Positions 35,621 through 49,100 of a stretch of 64,000 nucleotides of DNA are shown one piece after another. Positions within the stretch are counted from its first letter, which is position 1, and every line of letters starts with the position of its first letter. Source of the DNA: Telopea speciosissima (Eukaryota > Streptophyta > Magnoliopsida > Proteales > Proteaceae); NCBI RefSeq assembly GCF_018873765.1, contig NC_057923.1, forward strand, positions 6,398,413-6,462,412, given 5' to 3'. The notes beneath the pieces were generated by a model. That model saw nothing but the letters and a program-made list of their open reading frames with translations. It was not told where the DNA came from and made no database searches. A program made the translations under genes and the position numbers.

Positions 35621-37390
35621 TGTTTGCAAGAAATAATTAACATAGCGTACGGGTCAATCGTAGCTACGGGTCGAACACGAGGAGGTCAACCTTGAATAAA
35701 TTTCCACTTTTAATTAACGCGAAGTGTACAACTTACCAAATATAGAAACAACCTAGATATGGAAACTACCAATTATGGAAATTACCAAATATAGAAGCAA
35801 CTAAATTACCAAAGATAACAAATTAAAAATAGAAACTCGGGCAACCGCTAAGGAAATGGATGAATTAAAAGCAAGAAAGTCACTTGGGAATGGGTTCCAC
35901 CATGAGAATTAGGGCGAGATCAACGACTAGCATATTAGGACAAAGCATGCATACGGCCTAGGTCGATAAGATATGCGGCACAGCTCATATACGGTTAACA
36001 TATCCTATGAAAATAGTGCTCATACAACATACAATGTAAACAAAAAAATAATACATGAACATAATGGTGTCACAATGGATACGGCTAACGAACATGTATA
36101 TATTTTCCCTTAGAATGACATACAAGTTGTGGACGGTCATCCATTGTAAGTCTAATATTGATCATGTCCATTAATCACATAAACAATGCTAGCCATCAAT
36201 TCTTCCTTCTCTCATGTTTTCACCCACTCCCAAGAGGAGAGGTTTAGCTAGCCATGAAAAGCAATGCGAGGAACGAAGGATTGATGGAGAAAAAGACATA
36301 GAAATTACTAAAACTAAAGTTTATAAGAAGAAGAACTTAGTGATTCGAATAACTCCAATGAAGATGATTCCGTCACTTGAATCCCATCACTTGAAGGCGC
36401 ATCCAATATTAAAGAACAAATTACCAAAGTATATAATGAAAATTACACATATGATCTTAGGGATGGGGAAATAAAAATTATCCTAACAATGATTCTAAAA
36501 ATTACATATGATAACCTAAATACATAAGATCTAAAAAAAACTCAAAAGAAAAGGAAGATGAGAGAATCGGGAATGGGAAGAGAGAGTTATCTAAAACTTC
36601 AATTAAAACCAAAAAGTTGAAGAGAAAAACGAATTGGAAGCTTGCTGTTCATTACATGAAAGAGAAATAAGAACGAAGACCAATAGAAGAAACATAAAAA
36701 TCCCAAAGAAAGCTCTCTCGAGAAAAGGGCGTTTGCTGTTCTTATATGCCCATCGTGCTCTGTGTGATGTCCTCTCTACCGTTCTTTCTTTACAAAGGAA
36801 GTGAACTCCCAATTGGAAACTACTAAAACCGTGGTTGATTCCTTCCAATTCCAACTCCCTAAAATCCATGTGAGAATGAGAGAGAGAGAATTTTAATTCT
36901 TAATCTACAACGTGTTATCATATGAGAGAGAGTGAGAGATTTCTTTCTCTTTTTTTTATTTTTTTATTTTCTATTCCTTCATCATAAATAACTTCACTAA
37001 AATTCATTATTGGGCTATATCTTTGTATCCCGAGCCCAAATGGAACCAGCCGAGAATTAAAGTTGCACCGTTTTGAATTCCAGACGATATGAGCCCAATA
37101 TCCACTATTTTCTGAAAGATTCTCAATTTATCAAAATTACCCTTATGCCCCTATGCTTGATTTTACTCTCTTCTTCTTCTTCTTCTCTTAACTCGGATCG
37201 ACTTGCTCTGGTCTTCAGCTCCTGTTTTCATTGAATCTTCTTCTTTTCAGCTCCTTTAGCTTTATTACTCCACTTCTATTAAAATTATCCTAAAACCTGA
37301 AAACACAGAAAATACCTCGAGTAGCTCCGTAAAATGTGAGTAAAATGCATGCTTATGACCCTAAGATTTCACACATTACTGTGCTCATCA
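35621..37390 (-). repeat. LTR (upstream LTR of the Gypsy element)
   Basis: A 1770-bp copy ending GTGCTCATCA, the 5' LTR in the element's own direction. A T-run of about 40 lies just inside it at 35513-35553, and a GCGCCGCCGGGAGG-like primer-site region (minus strand) adjoins it. Confidence 0.92.
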
Positions 37391-37395
37391 GCGGC

Positions 37396-39617
37396 CTTCC
37401 ACATTAGGGCTAAAGGAAATAGATGATTTCTTGTAGTTTATGGCTTGACCGCTGGCCCTGCAATAAATCTCCAAACAGTCCTTTAAATTAAAAACTTCTT
37501 CCAATTTCAGCTCCGAGAAAAGACAGCAATCATCGGCGAAGAGGAGGTGCATCAAAGGATCTGTTCTATTCTTCACACGGACTCCTTTAATCAACCCTTG
37601 GCACTCTGAATGGGCAATGACTGCACTTAAAGCGTGGCTGCAAAGGATGAATAGAGCCGGAGAAAGGGGGTCTCCTTGGCGTATGCCACGCGAAGGAATC
37701 ACCTTTCCCCTAATAGCTCCATTGATAATCAACTTGTAAGAGACCGATCACAAGCAATTAAGAACCTAAGAAACCCACTTTGTACTGAAGCCGAACTTCA
37801 AAAGAATTGCTTCAAGAAACTGTCATTCCACACGGTCATAAGCCTTCTTCATGTCTAGTTTTAGGGCCATAAACTTCTGTTTCCCTTTCTTCTTCTTATT
37901 GATGTAGTTGAAAAGCTCGTGGGCCAAAAAAATATTATTTGAAATGGACCTCCCTGCGATGAAGGCCGACTGAGTAGGAGCCACAAGTTGATCAAGAACA
38001 ATTTGCAATTGAGATGCCATCACCTTTGTAATGATCTTCACCACCACTGGGCATAAGCTAATTAGTCTGTAATGCTCAGCAGAAGAAGGATTAGAGTTCT
38101 TAGGAATCAAACACAGAAGGGTTTCATTACATTCCTGTGGTAACATGCCAGAAGTGAAGAAATTGCAAACAAAAGAAAACAGGTCCGGATGGGTAAAATC
38201 CCAGAATTTCTGAAAAAAGGCTGGCGGGAGACCATCAACTCTAGGGCTTTAAGCGGGGCCATATCAAAGAGGGCAGCTCTGATTTCTTCAATTGTAGGGG
38301 TAGCACACAACATAGAGTTCATATTATCACTAACCTAAGGTTGCACGCATGCCAATACATGATTAAGGGCGTCTGGGTCCAAACCTTCAGTCATGAAAAT
38401 ATCATGATAATAATCATGCATGAGCTGGTAAAACTCCCCTTCCTCATGAGTCCAGCTACCATCAGCTTTCTGAAGCTTTAAGATTCTATTGTGACTGCGA
38501 TGCTGAATGGTGGTCATGTGGAAGAACTTAGTCTTCCTGTCACATTGTTGCAACCAGCTAATCCGAGATTTCTGCCGCCACAACTCCTCCTCTCTTTCTA
38601 ACTCCTCATTAAGAAGAGCAGTAAGAGTCTCCTCCTGATCAAAGAAATCTTCCCCCATAGGACCCTCCTGTAACCTTGGAAGAGCTTGCTGAAGATTATT
38701 TATTTTTTTCTGTATGTGACCAAAGGTGTCAAGGTTCCATTTCTTAAAAACAGGTTGGATGCCCATGATTTTATGTTGTAAAATAGGAAGAGGAGAGGTT
38801 GGGACGGGATTGGACCAAGCTGTCTCAGCCGTGGACTTGCAGTCAGGGTGCCTGAACCAAGCTGATTCAAAACGGAAGGGGCGATTCCCCTTGCAACGCC
38901 CACCTTCAGAATCGATAATGAGCGGTGCATGATCAGAGTTCAGGGTCGGTTTTACAAACACCGCAGCATCTGGAAAGGTCGTCCTCCAAGCAACATTGGC
39001 CAAAGCCCTATCCAGCTTTATTCTAATGTTGGAAGAGCCCTTCCGCTTATTACTCCAAGTATAACAAGGGCCATGAGAGCCAATGTCCTCAAGTGCACAA
39101 GTGTTGACCATCCCCCTGAAGTTATTCAAGTCCCTCTGGCCATTGCGATTGCCCCCCTTCTTCTCATACCAAGCTAAGAAAGAGTTAAAATCCCCGTAAC
39201 AGATCCATTCCGCATGTCTACCACACCCAATGCGAGATCGGTGATCCCAAACCTCCTGTCTTCTAGCTCTAATCGGGGCTCCATAAACAGAAGTCATGAA
39301 GAAAATAGAACCATTGCATAATGTAACCTTAGAATCAATGAAATTATTATTCGAAAAAAGTACATCAATAGTAATCGAGTGGGTCCACAAGAGTGCCAAA
39401 CCCCCCCCAAAGCCTCTACTGCATCCATCGAAAAACAAGCATGCATTCCCAACTTTTTACAAAGACGCTCAATCTTCCCCTTTACAGCCTTGGTTTCAAT
39501 AAAAAAAACAATCTTAGGTTTTTCCACCCGGGAGAGATGAGTCAAGGAACGAATTATCGGGGCACTCCCCAAACCTCGACAATTCCAACTCAAGATTTTC
39601 ATTGATCCCCGTGGCAC
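37396..39617 (-). pseudogene. L1 ORF2, N-terminal half (endonuclease and RT)
   Basis: It starts MPRGSMKILSWNCRGLGSA, the standard beginning of the apurinic-type endonuclease, and continues with CYGDFNSFLAWYEKKGG, YTWSNKRKGSSNIRIKLDR and LNSDHAPLI. The reverse transcriptase follows: IPKNSNPSSAEHYRLISLC, LDMKKAYDRVE, GIRQGDPLSPALFILC and the LLFADDCCLF catalytic box. The frame changes near a C-run at about 39400, near 38240 and between 37730 and 37850, so it is a pseudogene. It is cut at 37396 by the LTR element. Confidence 0.88.
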
Positions 39618-39716
39618 TGAAACTCCCCAGCAGCCACGGGTTCCAAGTATAAAAAATGGTCTCCAGTTTCCTGATCCACCATATCCACCACATCATCAAC
39701 ATATACTATAGTATAT

Positions 39717-40107
39717 TAGTATTATACTATATTAATGTTATTATAGGTATTATACTATATTAATGTCCTATAATATATTGGTGCCCAAATTTGGTTTGGT
39801 TTTGGTTCTAACTATTAGTTCCTATGTTGGATCCAATAAGTAATCAAGTCCTACTTCAGCAGATTGTAATCAAATTCTATTCGATTCGATTCGGGTTAAA
39901 TGTATTGTGAGTTCGATTTCGGTTATTTGGTCTGGATCCGGTTTCGGTTTTGTATTCCAATTCCAATTTGGTACCCTTACTTTTCTGCAAAGTCCATTCG
40001 TGTTGTGGGCGGCACTGTAGCAATGTCGCGGTCTCTTATATCATTCTATATGAGAAGTGAGAAGGCGAGAAGCCGCTGCTGCTCCTTCTCCTCCCTTTTC
40101 TTCCAGA
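39717..40107 (+). promoter_or_regulatory. Promoter / 5' UTR region of the 1693-aa protein gene
   Basis: This is the region between the LINE target duplication and the start codon. The part up to about 39980 is derived from an old hAT-like element (GGTTTCGGTT words and a TACCCTTA end). The part after that (TTATATCATTCTATATGAG, GCTGCTGCTCCTTCTCC) is probably the transcribed leader. It is duplicated at 27050-27480. The exact transcription start is unknown. Confidence 0.5.
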
Positions 40108-43100
40108 ATGGCGAAAGGGAAAGGGAGTGATGATGGTTCGGGAGATGCTGATTCAGGTGCTTACACAGTTTTCATGGACAGCAATTTTGGTACCCATCTC
40201 GTCATGATCGTAGCTGCGAAGGACACAGTCCGCGACCTTAAAGGTACTCCTAACCTCTCGACAACCCCAATTAAAGAAACTAGTTCTGTTTACCTTTCCG
40301 CACTTGTATCTGCGCAGGACAGCAATTTTGTCTGAGTTTTTAATATTAGATTTTTCTTGTTCTTCGTTTTACCTTTGCTGTTTTGAGTTGTTGTCTTTTA
40401 TTGTTTGATTTTGGTTGAACATCTAAGAACAATCTCCACCCTCCCCCCACCCCGACTCAAAAAAAGAAAAGGACTACAATGTTCTGGGTGATAGTGGTTC
40501 GTATTTTTTTTTTTCCTTTCTAAGCAGCTCAAACGTCCCATTTCATGCATATGGATTATTACTCCATTGGAGTAATCTGTAACTGAAAAATGCATTTCTG
40601 AAGCTAGAGGAGAATCTTAAAGCTTGTTAGGTACCTCTTGTTGTTTTATCATCTCCCCTTCTATGTAGGCATTCATTGAATCAATGCATGTTGGTTTACT
40701 GTGGGTAAGAAAAGTTAAAAAACCTGAAGATCAACCTGGACTCCTGTATAGCCAAATAAGCACTTTCCTATTGACATTTTAATGATGTTGGGTTCTCAAG
40801 GGTTTAGATGACACACTGAGCAAGTGTAGGCTGCACAAAACACTGCACAAAACACCGGTGATCCATAGAGATCTCCTTATGTGGTTCTTTTGATCAAAAT
40901 ACACATGGACCGTGACATGCCCCTGCCCCATAGATGGTAAAGACCAGGTAATATCTCGGTTGGGGCTCATAATGGAGGAATGTGAAGGCTTTCCTTTATC
41001 TGATTTGTCTGGAAGGTTGGGCTTTTTGATGATGGGTGAGGGTTTCCAAGGATATCTACCTCCTTCCATGATCTGGTTTTCTGAGAATTCTGGTAGTGCT
41101 GATGGTGCTAGTATGGGCTGTAAAAAATGGACAAATTGGTTTTTTATAGGAAGAAAGGTAGGTTAGAACCCCCAAATTGCTGTCTTTCCCTTTTGCCCCT
41201 GTAGGTGACTTAGCTATATGTTATGAGGTATACTGAAGGATATGATTGTCATGGTAGGAATACCATAGTTTCCTGTGATGTGTTGGAGGCCATGGCGCCC
41301 TTGAGGCCAAATGCAAGAGTGAAATCGGTTGTCTCCAAGACAAGGTATACTGGTAGGTCTGTAATTGGATAACCGAAAATCTGAATTCGATCCGCATCTG
41401 TATCCATTTAGGGACATCCATATTCGTTTAGAGGTATCAGGAAAAAATCCGCCCAGAAAAAAATCTGAATACCTAATAATAAAAAATTAAGTAAATAATG
41501 ATCTTGAGGGTTTTTGAAGATTAAACAGGTTCTAGAATATGAGGAAAAGAGAATCATGATCTAATAGATATGGATTGAGAGTGAATTGTATCCGCTAGGG
41601 GGTGGAAGGTCCGGGTTACACAAGGCAGAGATGTAAACGAATGGTCGAAAATCCGAATTCGATCCGCATCCAAATCCATCCGAATCCATTTAGAGGTATC
41701 CGTATTCGGCCAGGGAATATCCAGATCCGATCACATCCGATCCGTTTACAGCCCTATATACTGGCAAAAGTGTCGTGCCTGATTGTGTCCTGACCTCCAA
41801 ACCACAAATAGGAGAGCTCCATCTCATCGCACTAGTTTCGAAAGATACTTGATGATTTCCTGTGTCCAAACTGTTGAAGTAACTACTAGGTGCTCAGATG
41901 CTTTACCCAGGCACTTGAATTCCTACAAGCATTTACACTTTGGAAGGCAACTTATTGTCTCTGGAGAAGCACCACCTTAGGGCGTCACTATGTTAGTTTG
42001 AGCCATGAAAATATGGGTTGTCAACATAAGGTAATTTTCTTATTGTACTCTTGTTTTAAGAGCCAGCCACTCCATTGAGCATTGATGCCTGAAAGGTTGA
42101 ATGGTTCAACTTCTTGTTTTTCGTTTGCTGACCTTGGTCTGTCAATGGAATCTTTATGGTTTGAAGGGTGAACGGGATCTCTCTATACCCACACCACTGT
42201 CATGATGTGTTAAGTTAGTTTAATCTTCCTGATTGAATGAGTTCGAAAGCATCACTTTAAATTGTGGTGGGTTTATCAATGTATCTTTATTTTGTAATTG
42301 TTGCTCCCCTCCTAGTTCCTATCTACATATTGGTGCTAGACAGGTTTGAGAAATCTATTACAAGTCCAAGGATTGAGAGAATTTGGGTTTGGAAAGGTCT
42401 CCTAACACAAAATTCACAGCATACATGCAGAAAATTAGGTATAACAACAACCGTAAATGATGAAAAATTTCCAAATGTAAGTGCAGAAAATTCACTCTGA
42501 TGATTAATGGAAATTTAATAAAGGATACATGATATGTCAGTACCTTCCTTTGTTGCTCCGCAAGTTGGGGTGCTGTGATCAGGTGCTAAGTTGCTACCAA
42601 ACTCCAAAGAATGTGTCCTCAGTGCCTCCTTGCTGTTAATTGATGAATCCACATAGTGTTTGGGGCTGTAATTTAAGCCAAAAGTTGGAAAACTGGGACT
42701 GGTATCACAATTTGGGGTAAATAGTGGGAAAATTTGAATAACCTGAAGTTTTTAAGTCAAAATATGGTGAACAGGTCTACGAATCCACATCAAACCACAA
42801 GCCAATCTTATTCTAGCCCAAAGAGATAAGGAATTGGGAGGGGGGGGGGGGAGAGAATGTGGTAGCCAATGAGAGAAGAAAGGGGAGACTTGGCTTCACA
42901 CCAACTAGGATTCACTCCAAGGTTTGCAGGGAATCAGTTATGCTGCAGATAATGAGAGAAAATCTCACAAGTTTCCACATATCTTCATTGCCTTCCATCC
43001 CAAAATACAGTCTTTTCTCTTTTAACCCCCCCCCCCCAAAAAAAAAAAGAAAAAAGAAGAGAGACAAACAACCCCCTAAGAACTTCTTTTCCAACAATGG

Positions 43101-46100
43101 TTACTCCCTAATAACTATTTCTCCAGCAATAACTTCCTAGTAACTACAACTCTTAGCATTACCACATTAGTACATAACAATTTAACACCAAATAAAAATA
43201 ATATACAACAAAATAAAACAAACTACACATATGTAAACGGAATTATGCATCCACACAAATTAATAAGGGACATCTAGCCACAATGAAGTGATGTGGGGCT
43301 GTGTACGACTGTGTCTTAATAATGAGAAACAGTTTGAGAGAGCTGAGTCAACCCCCAGAACTACTGGTCCAAGAACCAGAAATAAATAGACCTACTCCTC
43401 TGATTTGTCCTAAATCCCAGAGTGATGTCTTCATCACATACGTGTGGATATGCATGATTTCATATCTTTGGCCTGGTTGTTTCTCTAATTCTTGTCTACA
43501 ATTCTTATCTATAGCATTTTTGTCATATTCTTTCTTATATTTATCACTGATATCCAAATTTTCATATTTTTTTGACATGCAGAGAAAATAATGATTGAAC
43601 ACCCTTGTTGCTTTCCTAACATCGGCAAGATTATTGTCAATGCTTTAAAGGTATGCTTTTATTTTTTATTCTTATTCGGGGAATGCTTTGAGTGTCTGCT
43701 TCTCATAAAAGAAGGGGCTATGGATGATCTTGCTCAATAAACTCTATCCTTAGAGTGACATGGTATTGTGATCCTTGCAGGTAAAGCGCAAAGGTTGCTT
43801 TTATCACCTATCAGATTCTATGCTTGTTAGAAGTGTTTTCGACGGGTTTATGAAAACATGGTTTTTGCAATTTGATGCTTCTCGTGAAGGGGAACACAAG
43901 GAAAATCCATATCACTTGGAGCCTTGGGCTAGTGAGCCACCAACCCATGTGTTCACCATAGATGGCCCTTTGCCTGAAACAAATACTCTTCTACTTGATT
44001 GTCCTTCCAAAGATGTGTCCATTTTAGCTGTTCCTACGGTTCCTCAAATTGCAAACAGCCAGCCAAGGGGTATATTTCCTCAAAACTCGTCTGATGGCAA
44101 ACAGAAACTTAAAAATGCTGATTCAGAGGGTTTATCTATTAGACTTCTTGAAGATGATCATTTGATTCCTCAAAACCTATCAGATGACAAACAAAAACCT
44201 AAAAATGCTGATTCAGGTAGGTTAAACGAAGATGGCCCTTTGCTTAGTTCAGGCAATAAGACAAAGAAAAAGAAAAAGAATTATAAACCATCAATTACCA
44301 ATGATCAAGTAGACTATGCAATACCTTTTGGAAAAAATGTAAGGGCAGAGACTTCAGAGGAAGCTTTGGGAAACAATCATGGAGATTTGGAGGGAGAGAT
44401 TCATGCAGCATTGGCTAATGAACAGACTAATGCTGCTGATCCTTTTGTTGCTCTTGACGTGTGTGAACCTGGTACTAGCAAGGTGGAGAGAGGGAAAACC
44501 TCTGACCACATAGAGGCATCCAGGGTAAGAAAGTCAAAAAGGTCAAAGAAACATCAGACTGCCAGTATGGAAGGACTTAATCTGTCTGTGGTAGCTGAGC
44601 CTGGTAAGCTCACAAAGGATGGCACAACTTTGGCGTATGAAAATGTTTGCAGTGACAACAGTGTTGGTGATGTTGTAAGGGGAGAGACTTCTGAGGTAGC
44701 TTTTGGAATCAACCATGGAAATTTGGGAGGAGAGATTGATCCAGCATTGGCTTCTGGGAAAACTGATGCCGCTGATCCTTTTGTAGATGTTGATATGCGT
44801 AAACCTGGTACGAGAAATGTGGAGAGATGGGATACCTCTGACCTTGTAGAGACATCCAGAGGAAAAAAATCAAAAAGGTCAAAGAAACATCAGGCTGCCA
44901 GTGTGAAAGGACTTGATCTGCCCATGATTGCTGAGGCTGGTAAGCTAGCAAAGGATAGCACAACTTTGGCGTATGATAATGTTTGCAGTGACAACAGTGT
45001 TGGTGATAATGTAAGGGGAGAGACTTCTGAGGTAGCTTTTGGAATCAACCATGGAAATTTGGGAGGAGAGATTGATCCAGCATTGGCTTCTGGGAAAACT
45101 GATGCCGCTGATCCTTTTGTAGATGTTGATATGCGTAAACCTGGTACGAGAAATGTGGAGAGAAGGGATACTTCTGACCACGTAGAAGCATCCAGACGAA
45201 AAAAATCGAAAGGGTCAAAGAAACATCGGGCTGCCAGTGTGAAAGGACTTGATCTGCCCATAATTGCTGAGGCTGGTAAGCTAGCAAAGGATAGCACAAC
45301 TTTGGCGTATGATAATGTTTGCTGTGACAACAGTGTTGGTGATGATGTAAGGGGAGAGACTTCTGAGGTAGCTTTTGGAATCAACCATGGAAATTTGGGA
45401 GGAGAGATTGATCCAGCATTGGATTCTGGGAAAACTGATGCCGCTGATCCTTTTGTAGATGTTGACATACGTAATCCTGGTACGAGAAATGTGGAGAGAA
45501 GGGATACCTCTGACCATATAGAGGCATCCAAAGGAAAAGATTCGAAAGGGTCAAAGAAACATCAGGCTGCCAGTGTCAAAGGACTTGATCTGCCCATGAT
45601 TGCTGAGGCTGGTAAGCTGGCAAAGAATAGCACAACTTTGGCGTATGATAATGTTTGCTGTGACAACAGTGTTGGTGATGATGTAAGGGGAGAGACTTCT
45701 GAGGTAGCTTTTGGAATCAACCATGGAAATTTGGGGGGAGAGATTGATCCAGCATTGGATTCTGGGAAAACTGATGCCGCTGATCCTTTTGTAGATGCTG
45801 ATATGCGTAAACCTGGTACGAGAAATGTGGAGAGAAGGGATACCTCTGACCATGTAGAGGCATCCCGAGGAAAAAAATCGAAAGGGTCAAAGAAACATCA
45901 GGCTGCCAGTGTGAAAGGACTTGATCTGCCCATGATTGCTGAGGCTGGTAAGCTAGCAAAGGATAGCACAACTTTGGCGTATGATAATGTTTGCTGTGAC
46001 AACAGTGTTGGTGATAATGTAAGGGGAGAGACTTCTGAGGTAGCTTTTGGAATCAACCATGGAAATTTGGGAGGAGAGATTGATCCAGCATTGGCTTCTG

Positions 46101-49100
46101 GGAAAACTGATGCTGCTGATCCTTTTGTAGATGTTGATATGCGTAAACCTGGTACGAGAAATGTGGAGAGAAGGGATACCTCTGACCACGTAGAGGCATC
46201 CAGTGGGAAAAAATCGAAAGGGTCAAAGAAACATCAGGCTGCCAGTGTGAAAGGACTTGATCTGCCCATGATTGCTGAGGCTGGTAAGCTAACAAAGGAT
46301 AGCACAACTTTGGCGTATGAGAAGGTTTATTGTGACAACAGTGTTGGCGATGATGTAAGGGGAGAGACTTCAGAGGTTGCTTTGGGAAGCAACCATGGAA
46401 TATTGGGGGGAGAATTTGATGCAACATTGCCTCCTAAGCAAACTGATGCTGCTGATCCTTTCGTTGGTATTGATATGTATAAACCTGGTACTGTCAAGGT
46501 GGAGAGAAGTGAAACCTCTGACCATATAGAGGCATCCAGAGGAAGAGAATCAAAAAGGTCAAAGAAACATCAGGCTGCCAGTGTGGAAGGACTTAACATG
46601 CTTGAGGTTGTTGAGCCTGGTAAGCTCAAAAAGGAGAGCGCTACTTTGGTGCATGAGAAATTTCAGTGTGACAACAGTGATGGTGATGACGAGACTGGTA
46701 AAATTGAGAAGGAGAAAAAGATACTGTTACAGAATGAAGATCCCAAACCAACATTGTCGGTAGAACCATATTCTGTGGGTTTAGATAACACAGAGATGAA
46801 CTCTAAAGGACGGGTTATCTCCTCCAAGTCATTGCAGTCCTCAGACATGTCAGGAACTGGGGATTCTGATGATAAAAAAAGAAAGAAGTCAAAGAAATCT
46901 AAGGGTTCTGATCAAAAGGGCCAAACTTCATCTTCGGGCATAGAAGATGCTAATGGTGTTGGAGGTGCCATTCCTTTAAAACCTGAGCTTGACAAAGTTT
47001 CTTTTAGCAATGAAACTAATGAAAAGCATAACACTCTGTTTCAAAATGAGAAGACAAAGGTATCAAAAGTGAAAGCTGTAAATACTCCAGTAACAGGCAT
47101 TGACAAGGATGCTGATAATGCATGTGGGAATCAGGTAGACATTGTGCCTCAAATTCAAGTCGCCAAAATCCAGGAGGATGTAGAAGGTAGTGACTATAAA
47201 GTGAAAAAGAAGTCAAAAAAGACTGAAACTTCTGCCAAGAGTCTCCCAGATCCAATGGGAAATGTTGTCACTGTAGATCCTGCACTTCCATTTATTAAAA
47301 AGAAAGGGAAAACTATCCAAACTAAAAAGACAGAGAAAACAAGGTTCGGTAGAAAAGGTCCTACAGAACAATTAACGGATTCAATGTTAGAAGCTGAGAA
47401 AGATATTGGGACTAGGATAGTATGTTCCAAGCCATGCTCGGTGCCTGGAACCAATGACCATTCTGAAGTCCCATCAGATATTTTTGCATGCAACGCAGAG
47501 AGACCACCTCATGAAGCTGATATTAGAGATGATAAACATTCAAGTGGCTGTACTGACAAAGGTGATGACCACATGGAAGTTCCCAAGTTTGAAAACACCA
47601 AGATCAGCTACATTGATAACTTTGGGCCTAGTCAGAGGCAACATGAAGTCGCTCCTGGTAAAGACCTTGATGTCAAGGATATTCAAATTGAGAGGTCAGA
47701 TAAAGAACTTCTGTCAACTAAGAAAACAAAAAAGCATAATGTGGGTTCTTTAGGTACCTCACCTGGTTTACAGAAGTCCCTCAATTCAAATGACTGCCAG
47801 GGATTCAAAGAGAAGCCTCAAGATGATTTCTTTGATGTAGTAAAAGTTCAGGTACCAATGCCACAGACTAAAAAGGTTGAAACCATGGCCAATACTCACT
47901 ATGGAAAAACTTTAACAACTGCTGGGGATAGGGCAAAAGATCCATTTTCTCGTTTCCATGAAAAATGTGATTCCATTGCTCATGAAGCTTCAAAGACCAA
48001 AATTGTTGATGCTTCTGGTATCAGTAGTCCTGTGCATTCATCTGTGGTCCGAGTTCCCTTCAGAGCTGGTGATAATGCTTTTGTGAAAGAAAATAGTGCA
48101 GATTGGGACGCATCAGGCTCTACCTCAGAAAGCCCTGATGTAGGAGTTCACAAAAACAGACAAGGCAGAGAGATCAAGTCACAGTCGAAGTGCAATCCTG
48201 TGACAGCAATAAAAGCTTCAAGTAAGAAAATTGGGAAAGTGCTTAACAATTCTAGTTATCAGAAGAGCTCGTTTGCTACTTCAGGTACAATATTTAATGA
48301 CACTAGTAGTGACAGTTCTGACGATGAAGGTGAAATAAACAATTCAGAGACCAGTACCCAAAGCCCTTCGGATAGTTCATCCTCATCTTCTTCTGATTAC
48401 TTGGAAGGAACAAACCACAAACCACAAAATGGTAAATATACTTGTTTATATACATACTTATGTACATGCATACATACATACATTTACTTTCATGCCCAAT
48501 ATATTGCATGTAGAACAGTGAAAGTAGGATTTAGCCTACCTTGCCCCTCCTCATCTCAAGCCTGGTTTTTGGCTTTTCTCCTTCAGATTGCCATTTTCGA
48601 GATGGGTCTTGGTATTTGAGCTCTCTTCTCTGTATCTCTGTGCTTCATGTCCTTGTTTATAAATTTGGAACTCATTTTCTACTTTGATCTTGTTGTTTAT
48701 GTTTGAGCTAATGTCTTTTATGTTTCTAAATGTATCTGTTAAAATGCCACAGCTTTGTATGGTGGGAAAAGAAAGGAAAGTGGAGGAGACAACCTCATTT
48801 ACTCACGGTAAGTAGAATTTTTTATGTAACATCCTTTCTTTTTCTTCACAACCCCAATCCCTACACCTGTTCTCTCCGCTGTGGTAGTGATCAACACCTG
48901 ATTGCCTATTGATTTTCTTCTCAATTAGCCATTGTCCTTTTTCAATTTCTTCCTTGAGTTTGAGTACTTTAAAGGAACCTCACACCCTAACCATGCTGCA
49001 AAATACATTGCAAAGCTAGTTTGCTTTACTAATCTTCTCTTGTTCAGGAGTAATGCTTATCATATGTAGCATGCAGGGGGTAGCATGCACTTCGTGCACA

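Larger units (their letters stand above)
29746..37390 (-). mobile_element. Gypsy-type LTR retrotransposon, young, apparently non-autonomous
   Basis: A 7645-bp element inserted into the L1, flanked by the 5-bp duplication GCGGC (29741-29745 and 37391-37395). It has two LTRs of about 1.77 kb (TG...CA) that are about 99% identical, so it is recent. It reads on the minus strand: a primer-site-like region just inside the LTR at 35621, gag-like and protease-like parts, and then about 1.9 kb without recognisable reverse transcriptase or integrase. The coding parts are broken in several places. The gag and protease resemble Tat/Athila-lineage Gypsy elements. It probably depended on a relative for mobility. 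Confidence 0.9.
27733..39700 (-). mobile_element. L1-type LINE, 5'-truncated, split by an LTR element
   Basis: Without the inserted LTR element it is about 4.3 kb. It reads on the minus strand: endonuclease and reverse transcriptase (39617-37396), then the reverse transcriptase C-terminus, zinc-binding domain and RNase H (29740-27778), then a short A-rich tail running into (TA)n. The 16-bp sequence ATATACTATAGTATAT flanks both ends (27717-27732 and 39701-39716), a clear target-site duplication. Only the last few codons of ORF1 appear to remain, so insertion was 5'-truncated. Several stops and frame changes make it inactive. Confidence 0.9.

Noticed and set aside
44709-46427. Minus-strand open frames repeated several times across the array
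   Set aside because: They are antisense shadows of the 336-bp repeats; the plus strand is the coding exon with matched splice sites.
44339-46690. CRISPR-like array
   Set aside because: The 336-bp units are contiguous and coding, with no spacers, in a plant nuclear gene.
48432-48619. Continuation of the big exon past 48431
   Set aside because: A GT donor at 48432 and an AG acceptor before 48753 join in phase to a conserved-looking C-terminus; the extension is low-complexity ATAC repeats.
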